Shown here piece after piece: positions 38,502-46,665 of a stretch of 64,000 nucleotides of DNA. A program made the position numbers and the translations under genes. The stretch comes from Campylobacter concisus (GTDB lineage Bacteria > Campylobacterota > Campylobacteria > Campylobacterales > Campylobacteraceae): NCBI RefSeq assembly GCF_902460845.1, contig NZ_CABPVS010000006.1, positions 1 to 64,000 on the forward strand. The letters run 5' to 3'. Each line of letters opens with the position of its first letter. The first letter of the stretch is position 1. The notes under the pieces are model-generated. The model was given only the letters and a program-made list of their open reading frames with translations, was not told where the DNA came from and made no database searches.

Positions 38502-38877
38502 GGGTAAATTCTAAAAATTTTGTCGTTAGATCAAGCCTTGAAGCAAGATTTTGTTCACTAGTTTGTTTAAGCCCTTCAAAAAGCACTTCTATGCGCTCAG
38601 CAAGGTTTGCTAAGAAAATTTTCTCTTCGCTCACCTCTCTATTTTTTATTGGACTTACTGGCTCCTCTTTTACCTCAAATGCTTGCTCATTTTGTAAATT
38701 TGCCTCAATTTTTAGCTCATTATTTAGCGCATTTTCATTATTCTTTATTGCCAAAAGCTCTTTTTTTAAATTCTCACGCTCAAGCTCTTCTTGCTTTTTA
38801 CTTTGCAATGCTTCTATTTTCTCAAGCTCGGCACTAACCTCACTGATTGCCATTCTAGCGATATCATCAAGCTTCAT
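38461..38877 (-). CDS. Coiled-coil protein in the position of ciaD
   Basis: A 138-residue charged helical protein beginning [19 protein letters not shown], with a Glu/Lys coiled coil (about 15-60) and a second helix at 95-138. No signal or membrane segment. In C. jejuni the gene before cca is Cj0788 (CiaD, a secreted invasion effector); the position and N-terminal style agree, but effector function is not shown by sequence. The ATG at 38877 overlaps the previous stop (ATGA); an upstream GTG at 38892 is less likely. Confidence 0.65.
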   Translation of the reverse strand: MKLDDIARMAISEVSAELEKIEALQSKKQEELERENLKKELLAIKNNENALNNELKIEANLQNEQAFEVKEEPVSPIKNREVSEEKIFLANLAERIEVLFEGLKQTSEQNLASRLDLTTKFLEFTLANIENRLQNLSK

Positions 38878-39119
38878 AATCTTATCAACCACCTTTTAAA
38901 TTCATTTATCTCTTCATCACTTTTCATCGCTATAAAAAACTCTTTCATCTGCTCGTTTTTTATCGCTCGCTCTTTACGAAGTCCGCTCAGGCGGTTTATC
39001 GCGCTAAGGGCATCTTTGTTTAACGGATCTTGCTTTAAGATATTTTTATAAATTTCAAGTGCGTCATCTTTTAGCCCCTGAGCTTCGTAGATCAGTGCTT
39101 CAGTGATTGTGTTTTTCAT
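38874..39119 (-). CDS. Small TPR-like protein
   Basis: An 81-residue cytoplasmic protein with one clear tetratricopeptide-type unit ([20 protein letters not shown], then [12 protein letters not shown]) and a basic helix. Probably a protein-binding adaptor. Joined by ATGA overlaps to leuB upstream and the CiaD-position gene downstream, so it is translated within a leuB-led transcript. Confidence 0.7.
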   Translation of the reverse strand: MKNTITEALIYEAQGLKDDALEIYKNILKQDPLNKDALSAINRLSGLRKERAIKNEQMKEFFIAMKSDEEINEFKRWLIRL

Positions 39120-40183
39120 TTTTTGATAAATCCTGCGATAACATCGCCTATCTCGCTAGTTGAGCAAATTTCAACCGCGTTAAAAGCAGCGATATCTTTT
39201 GTTCTATATCCCTTTGCTAGTGCCTCTTTCACAGCATTTTCTATCGCATCTGCGGCTTCATTTTCACTAAATGCGTATCTTAGCATCATAGCTGCACTTA
39301 AAATCGTTGCGATTGGATTTGCTATGCCCTGCCCTGCGATATCTGGTGCTGAGCCGTGTATCGGCTCGTAAATTCCAACTTTACCACCCATACTTGCGCT
39401 TGGCAAAAGTCCTATCGAGCCACAAACCATGCTAGCCTCATCACTTAAGATGTCGCCGAATAAATTTTCAGTAAGTATGACGTCAAAATTTGCTGGCGCT
39501 CTTACTAGCTGCATCGCCGCATTATCCACATACATAAAGCTAAGCTCTACTTCAGGGTATTTTTTAGCCACTTCGCTAGTCACCTCACGCCAAAGCTGAC
39601 TTGTCTCAAGCACATTTGCCTTATCGACCATGCAGACCTTTTTCTTGCGAAGCATTGCTGTTTCAAAGGCGATCTTTGCGATGCGCTCAATCTCAAATTT
39701 AGTATAAACCATCGTATTAAACGCTCTATCTTCGCCTTTTTCACGTGGCTGTCCAAAATAAAGTCCACCTGTTAGCTCACGAACCACGACAAAATCAACG
39801 CCTCTTAAAACCTCTGGCTTTAGCGTGCTAGCATCCACTAGCTCATCAAAAACAATGGCTGGACGTAAATTTGCATAAGCTTCAAGCTCTTTTCTAATCT
39901 TTAAAAGCCCACTCTCTGGCCTTAGGTGTCTTGGCAAACTATCCCACTTCTCGCCGCCGATCGCTCCAAAAAGCACAGCATCAGAGTTTAGAGCAGAACT
40001 AAGCGTTTCATCTGGCAAAGGCACGCCAAATACATCATAAGCTGCACCGCCCATAAGCTTGTAGTCGTACTCAAATTTTATCCCAAACTCAGCGCTAACG
40101 ACATCTAAAATTTTTATCGCCTCATCTATAATCTCAGGGCCGATGCCATCGCCTTTTATAACACAAATTTTATATTCTCTCAT
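39116..40183 (-). CDS. leuB: 3-isopropylmalate dehydrogenase
   Basis: Oxidative decarboxylation of 3-isopropylmalate in leucine synthesis, NAD-linked. The 355 residues include KGDGIGPEI at the start, [13 protein letters not shown] (substrate Arg), [12 protein letters not shown] and [13 protein letters not shown]. The DNA composition is typical of the window, in contrast to leuD directly upstream (3-base gap). Confidence 0.96.
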   Translation of the reverse strand: MREYKICVIKGDGIGPEIIDEAIKILDVVSAEFGIKFEYDYKLMGGAAYDVFGVPLPDETLSSALNSDAVLFGAIGGEKWDSLPRHLRPESGLLKIRKELEAYANLRPAIVFDELVDASTLKPEVLRGVDFVVVRELTGGLYFGQPREKGEDRAFNTMVYTKFEIERIAKIAFETAMLRKKKVCMVDKANVLETSQLWREVTSEVAKKYPEVELSFMYVDNAAMQLVRAPANFDVILTENLFGDILSDEASMVCGSIGLLPSASMGGKVGIYEPIHGSAPDIAGQGIANPIATILSAAMMLRYAFSENEAADAIENAVKEALAKGYRTKDIAAFNAVEICSTSEIGDVIAGFIKK

Positions 40184-40186
40184 TAT

Positions 40187-40666
40187 TTAATCCAACTTTA
40201 CTTTTGCGTATTCTATAAGTCCGCCGGCGTTTAAAAGCTCTTGCATAAACGGCGGTATGGGGCTAAATTTATACTTTTTGCCGCTGGTTAAATTTACGAT
40301 CGCGCCGTTATCTACGTCTATTTTTAGTTCGTCGCCCTCGTTTATTTCGTCCGTTTCTTTAATTTCAAGTATCAAAAGTCCCGTATTAAAGCTATTTCTA
40401 TAAAAAATTCTCGCATAACTTTTAGCTATCACCGCGCCTATACCGGCGGCTTTAAGCGCGATAGGAGCGTGCTCGCGAGAGCTGCCGCAGCCGAAATTTT
40501 CGCCCGCTACGATAATGTCGCCCTTATCTATCTTGGAGCTAAAATTAGGATCGGCGTCCTCCATTATATGTTTTGCTAAGATATTTTCGTCGGAAGTATT
40601 TAAGTATCTGGCGGCGATAATTATATCGGTATCGATATTGTCGCCGAATTTCCAAACTTTATTCAT
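40187..40666 (-). CDS. leuD: 3-isopropylmalate dehydratase small subunit
   Basis: Swivel subunit of the aconitase-type isomerase of leucine synthesis, working with LeuC (not in the window). The 159 residues contain TDIIIAARYLNTSD, GENFGCGSSREHAP and YRNSFNTGL. The short form is the HacB/DmdB-like LeuD. Codons are rich in CG dinucleotides (GCG, CCG, GGC), unlike leuB next door, and resemble the block up to about 45.1 kb; it may have been replaced by transfer from a higher-GC relative. Confidence 0.93.
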   Translation of the reverse strand: MNKVWKFGDNIDTDIIIAARYLNTSDENILAKHIMEDADPNFSSKIDKGDIIVAGENFGCGSSREHAPIALKAAGIGAVIAKSYARIFYRNSFNTGLLILEIKETDEINEGDELKIDVDNGAIVNLTSGKKYKFSPIPPFMQELLNAGGLIEYAKVKLD

Positions 40667-40771
40667 CGTTTCGCCTTTTTTAAATTTTCGAGATTTTAGC
40701 CAAAAGTAGCTAAATAATTCATCAAACGGCGAATAAAATTTACGGTCTAAGCGGCTAAATAGCGAGGCAAA

Positions 40772-40786
40772 GGGCGTTAAACGCCC
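40772..40786 (-). terminator. GGGCG/CGCCC hairpin after the DUF2892 gene
   Basis: GGGCGTTAAACGCCC lies 4 bases beyond the minus-strand stop at 40790, between the DUF2892 gene and leuD. A T-run is on the plus side only, so it is a moderate terminator in the gene's direction. Confidence 0.5.
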
Positions 40787-40789
40787 CTT

Positions 40790-40972
40790 TTATTTTTTTA
40801 AATTTAAAGAACACCTGCCTAGGAATTTACACGCCGGACAAAATCCAGTAACACCTACGATAATCGGGATTAACCCGATTAACGCCCAGTAGCTCTCGTA
40901 AAAATACCAAACCGCTACCGTAAAAATCAGCCCCAGTACGACCCTAATAATTCTACTTTTCACGCTTACCAT
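40790..40972 (-). CDS. DUF2892 (YgaP-like) inner-membrane protein
   Basis: A 60-residue protein with two short helices (about 8-24 and 26-44) and a CPACKFLGRC segment near residue 45. DUF2892 forms the membrane part of YgaP-like rhodaneses, which handle persulfide. Here it stands alone without a rhodanese domain. It lies just after a second, broken DUF2892 gene and a sulfide:quinone-oxidoreductase-like gene on one strand. Confidence 0.8.
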   Translation of the reverse strand: MVSVKSRIIRVVLGLIFTVAVWYFYESYWALIGLIPIIVGVTGFCPACKFLGRCSLNLKK

Positions 40973-40979
40973 AATATTT

Positions 40980-41142
40980 TTACCTTTTCTTAAAAATTTT
41001 ATAAAGTGGGCAGTAGCCGTAATATCCCGTTAAAAGCGGAATTAGCCCGACCGTCCATAACCAGCAATCGCAAATAAATCCAAAAATAAAAAACCAAATC
41101 GCCGCTATAATCAAACGTATAGTTTTATCTAAAACGCTCATT
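40980..41142 (-). pseudogene. Second DUF2892 gene, frameshifted
   Basis: From ATG 41142 the frame reads MSVLDKTIRLIIAA. Then one extra G near 41100 shifts it; in the next frame the DUF2892 helices continue as WFFIFGFICDCWLW and LIPLLTGYYGYCPLYKIF to the stop at 40980. The frame lengths differ by one base (ATG to final stop is not a multiple of three). No start codon lies after the shift. Either a real inactivating mutation or a sequencing error in this copy. Confidence 0.7.
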
Positions 41143-41151
41143 TTATCTCCT

Positions 41152-42489
41152 TTAAGCCAAAGCTTTTAGCATTCCGTTCATAACCATAGGTTTAAATCCG
41201 TAAATTTTAACCAGCCAACTCATGTAGCTCTCTCTGGTAGCGCCGAAGCACTCTAACGTCGGAGCCGTTCCCTCCCAGTCGAACTCTACCATTATGGCCT
41301 TGCCGTATTTGGTGATAAAAGGGCAAGCCGTATATCCCGTAAATTTCTCGCTAGGCTCTCGTCCTTTTATCGTATCGGCTAAATTTTTAGCTAAGATCGG
41401 ATACATTTTCCTAACGCTAGCCCCCGTTTTGCCGGCCGCAAATCCGCAAATATCGCCGATACCGAATATATTTTTAAATTTTGTACTTTGTAGGCTGTAT
41501 TTATCGACGGCTAAAAAATTTAGCTTGTCGCCCTCTTTAGTTAGGCCGGCGCGAGCTAAAATTTCGCTTCCTTTTTGCTTAGGCGGCAAGTGAAGCCAGT
41601 CGTATTTTACGTCGATTAGCTCGGACGCGATTTTATCTTCGCCGTTTTGCCTGTATGCCGTCCAAAACTCGAAAGTAGCGGTATTTGAGCTTTTATCGAC
41701 GGCTACGATTTGGTGGCGAAGATTAAATTTTATCTTTCTTTTTATCATTATTTGAGTCATCGCCGCGGCATAAGTCGGATCGCCGAAAAGCTTGCCACCG
41801 CCGACGTAAAGATTAATGCTGCCTTTATCGCGGTTGCCGGCCAACCTCAGCCTATCTTCGCTCATGCAAGTTACTTTTTTATTAGCGCCGCTGCATTTCA
41901 TCGGGGTTTTTTGATCGCAAAATACCGCTGCGCCGCCGTTTTGAGAGAATTTTTTCATCAGCTCGTTGCTTTTTACGGCGCCTTGTAGAGTGTAAACGGA
42001 GGATATGTTGCCGCTCGTATCGTTAATATCCTCTAAGCTCAGCCCCTTAACGGCTTCAAAGTCGTATTCCACGCCGCTTGCTACGATTAGATAATCATAC
42101 CCCAGCTCGCTCCCGTCGTCTAAGACGAGCAGATTGGCTTCGGGCTTTATCTCCGATACGTTTTTGCGTATCCACTCGGCTCCTTGCGGGATATAATCCG
42201 CTTTTTCGTAAACGACGTCACTAGCTTCGTAAATTCCGACGGCGATTAGCGTAAAGCCCGGCTGATAGTAAAATTTCTCGTCTTTATCCACGAGAATTAC
42301 CTTGGCGTTAGGCATATCTCTTCTAAGTTTAGCCGCCAACGCGATACCGCTAAGTCCCGCGCCCATTATGACGATTTTAGAATTTATATCGTCGTTTTCG
42401 CTGCCTGTTACCGAGCAACCGCTCATACTCGCAGCTAGTCCCGCAGCCCCCATTAGCTTTAAAGCGTCTCTTCTTTGCAGTCCTTTCAT
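41152..42489 (-). CDS. Tat-exported sulfide:quinone oxidoreductase-like flavoprotein
   Basis: A 445-residue FAD enzyme. The N-terminus has a twin-arginine signal (QRRDALKLMGAAGLAASMSGC), followed by the FAD motif VIMGAGLSGIALAA (about 40-53). Both Cys positions that form the active site of type II SQR are kept: KCSGA (Cys199) and GYTACP (Cys389), with FGIGDICG at the C-terminal FAD site. It should oxidise sulfide or persulfide and pass electrons to menaquinone from the periplasmic face. First gene of a unit with two DUF2892 genes; a palindrome (42546-42558) lies 57 bases upstream of the start. Confidence 0.82.
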   Translation of the reverse strand: MKGLQRRDALKLMGAAGLAASMSGCSVTGSENDDINSKIVIMGAGLSGIALAAKLRRDMPNAKVILVDKDEKFYYQPGFTLIAVGIYEASDVVYEKADYIPQGAEWIRKNVSEIKPEANLLVLDDGSELGYDYLIVASGVEYDFEAVKGLSLEDINDTSGNISSVYTLQGAVKSNELMKKFSQNGGAAVFCDQKTPMKCSGANKKVTCMSEDRLRLAGNRDKGSINLYVGGGKLFGDPTYAAAMTQIMIKRKIKFNLRHQIVAVDKSSNTATFEFWTAYRQNGEDKIASELIDVKYDWLHLPPKQKGSEILARAGLTKEGDKLNFLAVDKYSLQSTKFKNIFGIGDICGFAAGKTGASVRKMYPILAKNLADTIKGREPSEKFTGYTACPFITKYGKAIMVEFDWEGTAPTLECFGATRESYMSWLVKIYGFKPMVMNGMLKALA

Positions 42490-42545
42490 AAATTCTCCTT
42501 TAAAACGAGTTTATGAAATGCTACCTAAAAAAGACCGCCCTCTCC

Positions 42546-42558
42546 GTAACAAAGTTAC
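42546..42558. promoter_or_regulatory. Palindromic operator GTAAC-N3-GTTAC
   Basis: Perfect 5-3-5 palindrome between the stop of the Crp/Fnr gene and the flavoprotein start. A near copy stands at 43230-43242. A likely binding site for the adjacent regulator; C. jejuni NssR uses a related TTAAC-N4-GTTAA site, but the spacing differs. Confidence 0.6.
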
Positions 42559-42573
42559 CTTAAAACGAGAATT

Positions 42574-43218
42574 TCAAGAAACTAGCCTTATTTCGCCGCG
42601 GCTTTGCGTTATTTGCCCGCTTCTCTCAAGCTCTTTAAGCACCCTAGATACCGCTTCTCTAGCGCTTCCTAGATGATTCGCCAGCTCTTCGTGAGTTATT
42701 TTTATAAAATTTTCGTTTAGATTTTCGATGCTTTGAGATAAAAAATTCATAATCCGCGCCGAAAGCGGCAAAAACAAAGCCTGCTCCATAACGTTTATCG
42801 TTCTGGCAAACCGATCGGCTACGATTTTTAGAGTAAAATTTAAAATACTCGGATATTTTTCTTTAAGAGGTTTGTAAATTCGCGCCGGAATAACGATGAT
42901 CTCGCTATCTTGCTCGATTTCGACGCTTACCTTATTTTCTAGCGAATTTATAGAACACGTATCGCACAGCACGCAACTCTCGTCTTTAGTTAGCCTAAAT
43001 ATCGTTATTTCCTTTGCGTTAGACGATACGAACGCCCTTAAAACGCCTTTTAGTATAAGGATGAATCCGAAGCAATCGTTTCCGGAGTAAAATATATCGC
43101 CCTTTTTTACGGTTTTTAGATATGCGTTATCAAAGATCGCATTTAGATCCTCGCTTGCTAGATCGAAATTATTCGTAAATCTCTCGCGCAAAATTTCTTT
43201 TAACTCTTCGCTTAGCAT
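42574..43218 (-). CDS. Crp/Fnr-family transcription regulator
   Basis: A 214-residue regulator: cyclic-nucleotide-like sensor domain (about 20-120), dimer helix and HTH (ITHEELANHLGSAREAVSRVLKEL, about 172-195). The CVLCDTC cluster near residue 85 gives three closely spaced Cys that could sense redox or reactive sulfur; the FNR N-terminal Fe-S Cys are absent. It is divergent from the TehA-like gene and precedes the flavoprotein gene. High-CG codon use like its neighbours. Confidence 0.88.
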   Translation of the reverse strand: MLSEELKEILRERFTNNFDLASEDLNAIFDNAYLKTVKKGDIFYSGNDCFGFILILKGVLRAFVSSNAKEITIFRLTKDESCVLCDTCSINSLENKVSVEIEQDSEIIVIPARIYKPLKEKYPSILNFTLKIVADRFARTINVMEQALFLPLSARIMNFLSQSIENLNENFIKITHEELANHLGSAREAVSRVLKELERSGQITQSRGEIRLVS

Positions 43219-43229
43219 TTTGCCCTTTC

Positions 43230-43242
43230 GTGACTTCGTTAC
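43230..43242. promoter_or_regulatory. Second operator copy GTGAC-N3-GTTAC
   Basis: Same 5-3-5 spacing as the site at 42546, one mismatch from a perfect palindrome, in the 83-base gap between the divergent regulator and TehA-like genes, 12 bases upstream of the regulator start. It suits autoregulation and control of the channel gene. Confidence 0.5.
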
Positions 43243-43301
43243 AAAAATTTAACCTTATTATAGGTAATATTGCATAAAAATTTAATACGAAAAGAAAAAC
43301 A

Positions 43302-44261
43302 ATGCACGACGTTAAGAAAAACGACCCGCAAAGCAAAATAAAATCGCTTCCGATTATGCTTTTTGCCGGTACTATGGGGCTTGGAGGGCTTTGCGCGGCT
43401 TATAAGAAACTAAGCGAAATATTTGATTTACCGAGCGAGATATTCTCGGCGCTTAGAGCGCTAAACTGCACGGTATTTTGCCTGCTTTCGGCGTTTTACC
43501 TCTTTAAGCTTTTAAAATTTAAAGAAGAAGTAAAGGCCGAATTTTCGCACCCTATAAGGATAAATTTTTTCGGCGGGTTTATTATTTCGCTTTTTCTTTT
43601 AGCTCTAGCCTACAAAGACGCGCCGCGACTATACTACTCGCTTTTTTACGCGGCTTTAGGCTTACAAACGATTTTTACGCTTTACGTAATTTCTTTTTGG
43701 ATCGACGAAAAATTCGATATCGCGACGCTAAATCCGGCATGGTTTATCCCCGTAGTGGGCAACTTGCTAATCCCGATCATAGCCGAAAAATCTCAAGCGA
43801 TCTGGTATTATTTTAGTTTGGGGCTATTTTTCTGGATTATTTTATTCGCCGTTATATTTTATAGGTTAGTTTTTTGCGATAAGTTAGCCGATAAATTCGT
43901 CCCGACGCTAGTCATTACGCTAGCGCCGCCGGCTATGGCGTTTTTGGGATACGTAAAATTAACCGAGCAATTCGACGCTTTTGCGGCAATACTGCTTAAT
44001 ATAAACGTATTTTTCGCAACGCTTATACTTTTTTCGTATAAAAGATTTATTAAACTCAAATTCGCCCTATCATGGTGGGCTTTTACCTTCCCGACGGCCG
44101 CTAGCTCCATAGCATTTTTAAAAGCTTACGAAATTACGCAAAGCGATTTTTACTTAGTTTTAGGAGTCGGCGCTTTTGCAGCTCTAGTCGCTTCGATTTT
44201 GATAGTCGGATTTTTAACGGTTAAATCTATAATAAACGGCGAAATTTTTTCAGAAAAATAA
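43302..44261 (+). CDS. TehA/SLAC1-family anion channel or transporter
   Basis: A 319-residue membrane protein with ten hydrophobic helices. The opening LPIMLFAGTMGLGGLCAAYK and the LNPAWFIPVVGNLLIPI loop are typical of the TehA/SLAC1 (TDT) group, which passes small anions such as nitrate, sulfite or tellurite-related species. Divergent from the Crp/Fnr gene with a shared operator, so regulation is probably joint. The substrate is unknown; a sulfur anion would fit the context. Confidence 0.85.
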   Translation: MHDVKKNDPQSKIKSLPIMLFAGTMGLGGLCAAYKKLSEIFDLPSEIFSALRALNCTVFCLLSAFYLFKLLKFKEEVKAEFSHPIRINFFGGFIISLFLLALAYKDAPRLYYSLFYAALGLQTIFTLYVISFWIDEKFDIATLNPAWFIPVVGNLLIPIIAEKSQAIWYYFSLGLFFWIILFAVIFYRLVFCDKLADKFVPTLVITLAPPAMAFLGYVKLTEQFDAFAAILLNINVFFATLILFSYKRFIKLKFALSWWAFTFPTAASSIAFLKAYEITQSDFYLVLGVGAFAALVASILIVGFLTVKSIINGEIFSEK

Positions 44262-44281
44262 CCTTAGCTCAAAAATTTACT

Positions 44282-45133
44282 TTAGTAGTATTCGTAGCTG
44301 ATATCTAGCTTTTTATATAGGCCTATTTCCGTTATGTCGCCGTTTTCGTAGTATTTGTCCGCGGGCTTAAATTTGACCGAGGTTTTATGCGTCAAATTTC
44401 CCTGCTCGTCCCTCGTTATGTCTTTAAACTGCAAGATTTGCCAGATTTTTGCCTCGGAGCCGAAATAATTTACCGACGTATACTCCATCTCGTCGCCGCT
44501 TGCGGCGTAGTAATAGACCCATTTTGAGTTTGGGGCTTGCGTGATTTTTTCGTATTCGCCGTTTGGCTTGCGTTCGAAGCTTATCTCTATGCCGTGGCGC
44601 AGCTCCATATTATTTTCTATCCGCGTTAAAACGCCCTTTTCGTCGTAGACGTAGCTATCGTCCGTCACTAGCGTCCCGCCCGAATACGCCGCCCGAGCGA
44701 TTATTTTGCCGTCCTTGCCGTAGGTAATTTTCTCCGTGCGGGGATAAAATTTATCCTCCACGTGCTGTTCTTTGGCCGTCGCGACTAAATTTTCGCCGTC
44801 AAATTCGTATTCGTAGAGATAAACGGCGCTATCTTGATACTTTTTGCGCACTAGCCCGTCTTTGCCGTACTCAAACAAAACCGAGCCGTTCGGTACGCCG
44901 TTTATATGCTCGGTTTCTTGCACTATATAGCCGTTTTCGTTAAACTCCGTCCACTTTACGCGCGTATTTTCTAGCGTCCCGGAGCCGTCCATTGAGTATT
45001 CGTACTCCGTAGCCGTCATGCTTTTGACCTCGCCTTTTAGCTCTCTTTTTCTCCAGTCGTTTTGCGGTAAAACGGCCGAGTTTAGATAGCAAACCGCCGA
45101 TACCGCGGCGAAAATAGCCTTTAAAATTTTCAT
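44282..45133 (-). CDS. Exported YD-repeat-like protein of unknown function
   Basis: A 283-residue protein with signal peptide (1-20). The mature part is built from short beta units resembling RHS/YD or MORN-type repeats: EYDFDGENLV, TYGKDGKIIARAAY, YDEKGVLTRIENN. No toxin domain or membrane anchor is seen. ATG start with AGGA. CG-rich codons; convergent with the TehA-like gene (21-base gap). Similar single-copy surface or periplasmic proteins occur in oral Campylobacter species as far as I recall, without a function. Confidence 0.65.
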   Translation of the reverse strand: MKILKAIFAAVSAVCYLNSAVLPQNDWRKRELKGEVKSMTATEYEYSMDGSGTLENTRVKWTEFNENGYIVQETEHINGVPNGSVLFEYGKDGLVRKKYQDSAVYLYEYEFDGENLVATAKEQHVEDKFYPRTEKITYGKDGKIIARAAYSGGTLVTDDSYVYDEKGVLTRIENNMELRHGIEISFERKPNGEYEKITQAPNSKWVYYYAASGDEMEYTSVNYFGSEAKIWQILQFKDITRDEQGNLTHKTSVKFKPADKYYENGDITEIGLYKKLDISYEYY

Positions 45134-45158
45134 TTTTGTCCTTTTTTAAATCACGCAA

Positions 45159-45178
45159 AGCCTAGATTAGTTTAGGCT
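45159..45178 (-). terminator. Weak hairpin in the gap before the YD-like gene
   Basis: AGCCTA (45159-45164) pairs with TAGGCT (45173-45178). It lies between the DUF4299 gene end (45316) and the next gene start (45133); it may end the upstream transcript. Confidence 0.3.
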
Positions 45179-45315
45179 AAAATTTCGCCTAATTTAGCCC
45201 CAAAAGCGACAATACCGGTAAAATCCTAGCTTTTACGAGTTTAAATCCGCGCTTGAAACCGACTTAAATTTCTAAGCAAGTCTGAGGCGAATTTTCATTT
45301 CGGCAGTTTATTAAC

Positions 45316-46212
45316 TTAAGCTTCGTTTGCCTTTTTTAAAATTTCTCTCATCTCTTCTTCGCTAAGCGGCTCAACCAGTATATTTGCGGCGTCTATGAAG
45401 CGATATTTTTCTTTTGGTAAATTTGCCATAAAGGCATTGTATTCGCATTCGCCGAGCACGTGCGCGTCCCTATCGTCTACGCCCACAACTAGCGTAAGTA
45501 TCCAGCGCGAGACCTTGCGCTCTCCTAGAACTTCTTGCGCCTGCCACGACGGAGAAGGGGCGTAAGGCAAGATAGTCGGTAAATTTTCGCTAAGCGTATA
45601 TGCGCCAAAAATTTCGCTGCCGTCTTTATCTTCGTATAAATTCTCTCTTGCGCTATAAGCGTCAAGATACTGCACCCGCCTCATCATCTCATCAAATTTA
45701 GCCGCAGGGCTAGCGCTTGCAAAAATTTCATCTATCATAACCGCATCAAACGCCACGTCGCGCTCCAGGCCAGAGATATAAAGCATTTGATTTTTCTCTT
45801 TTGCCTCCTTTAGAGCTTCAAGTCCCCACATTATGTCGACTTCATAATCAAATTTTAAAATTTGCTCGCTATCGTAAATTTCCTCGTTGTCACACTCTAT
45901 TTTCGAGCCGGTTTTGGCTGAAATTTTAGATAAAAGCAAAAGTGCCGTCTGCCAGTCGCCAACGCCGCTTGGAGTACAGACTCGGACGATATATTTGCCG
46001 TCTTCATAGTTTAGTTCAAACCCGCGAGCGCTCTTTTGCCGCACGCCTGCGATCATCACGTTTTCGTTTAGCGAAAGCTCGCTCGGCTCGTCGTTTTGGC
46101 TATTAAAAAAGCAAAATCCCTCTATAAACTCTGAAATTTCACACTCGCTTAACTCCTTTTCATATCCGCCAAAAAGCTTCTTTTTGTTTTTTACCTTAAA
46201 TGTTACGCTCAT
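45316..46212 (-). CDS. DUF4299-family cytoplasmic protein
   Basis: A 298-residue acidic protein opening MSVTFKVKNKKKLFGG, as in DUF4299. An EGFCFFNSQNDEPSELS loop follows and the protein has a mixed alpha/beta appearance. No signal or membrane segment. Function unknown; DUF4299 proteins are scattered in host-associated bacteria. ATG start with AGAGA, 19 bases after the DsrE-like gene on the same strand. Confidence 0.6.
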   Translation of the reverse strand: MSVTFKVKNKKKLFGGYEKELSECEISEFIEGFCFFNSQNDEPSELSLNENVMIAGVRQKSARGFELNYEDGKYIVRVCTPSGVGDWQTALLLLSKISAKTGSKIECDNEEIYDSEQILKFDYEVDIMWGLEALKEAKEKNQMLYISGLERDVAFDAVMIDEIFASASPAAKFDEMMRRVQYLDAYSARENLYEDKDGSEIFGAYTLSENLPTILPYAPSPSWQAQEVLGERKVSRWILTLVVGVDDRDAHVLGECEYNAFMANLPKEKYRFIDAANILVEPLSEEEMREILKKANEA

Positions 46213-46231
46213 AAATTCTCTTTCGCCTACT

Positions 46232-46591
46232 CTAAAACGTCATCGCTTGATCGCACTGCCTAACCCACTCGGACAAGATATCCATGCTGCCTTTCACCTC
46301 AGCCTCAAAATAAGGCTCTCCCGCATGCAAACCGCACCTCGTTTGGCAGCTACCGCAAACCTTTAACATAGCGCCGCTAGCGTATAGCTCTTTCAACATC
46401 GCTACTAGATCTACGTCATAGTTTTCCGGCTTTTTGGTGCTATTTCGCGCAAGATCGACCGCGTCGTTCATTAGAAAAATTCTAACCTCTTCGCCTTTTT
46501 CTTTTAGCGTTTTAGCTAGCCTTAATGCGTTGTAAGCATTGTCGGTACCGTTGTATGGTTGATTTGTAAGTATAAATAGAAATTTTTTCAT
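46232..46591 (-). CDS. DsrE-like small sulfur-relay-type protein
   Basis: A 119-residue DsrE/DsrF-like protein: LTNQPYNGTDNAYNALRLAK, VRIFLMNDAVDLARN, and KVCGSCQTRCGL with three Cys near residue 80. Members pass sulfane sulfur or bind small ligands. This one keeps Cys near the usual catalytic place. AAGGAG ribosome site. It lies 1.3 kb from the SQR-like block and shares its sulfur theme, but the unit between them is not continuous. Confidence 0.82.
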   Translation of the reverse strand: MKKFLFILTNQPYNGTDNAYNALRLAKTLKEKGEEVRIFLMNDAVDLARNSTKKPENYDVDLVAMLKELYASGAMLKVCGSCQTRCGLHAGEPYFEAEVKGSMDILSEWVRQCDQAMTF

Positions 46592-46665
46592 ATTTTTCTC
46601 CTTTTGCCAAAAATGTAGTGCAAACCGGGCAAATTTTAGCCAAGCTATATAAAAAGAGGCTAAAT

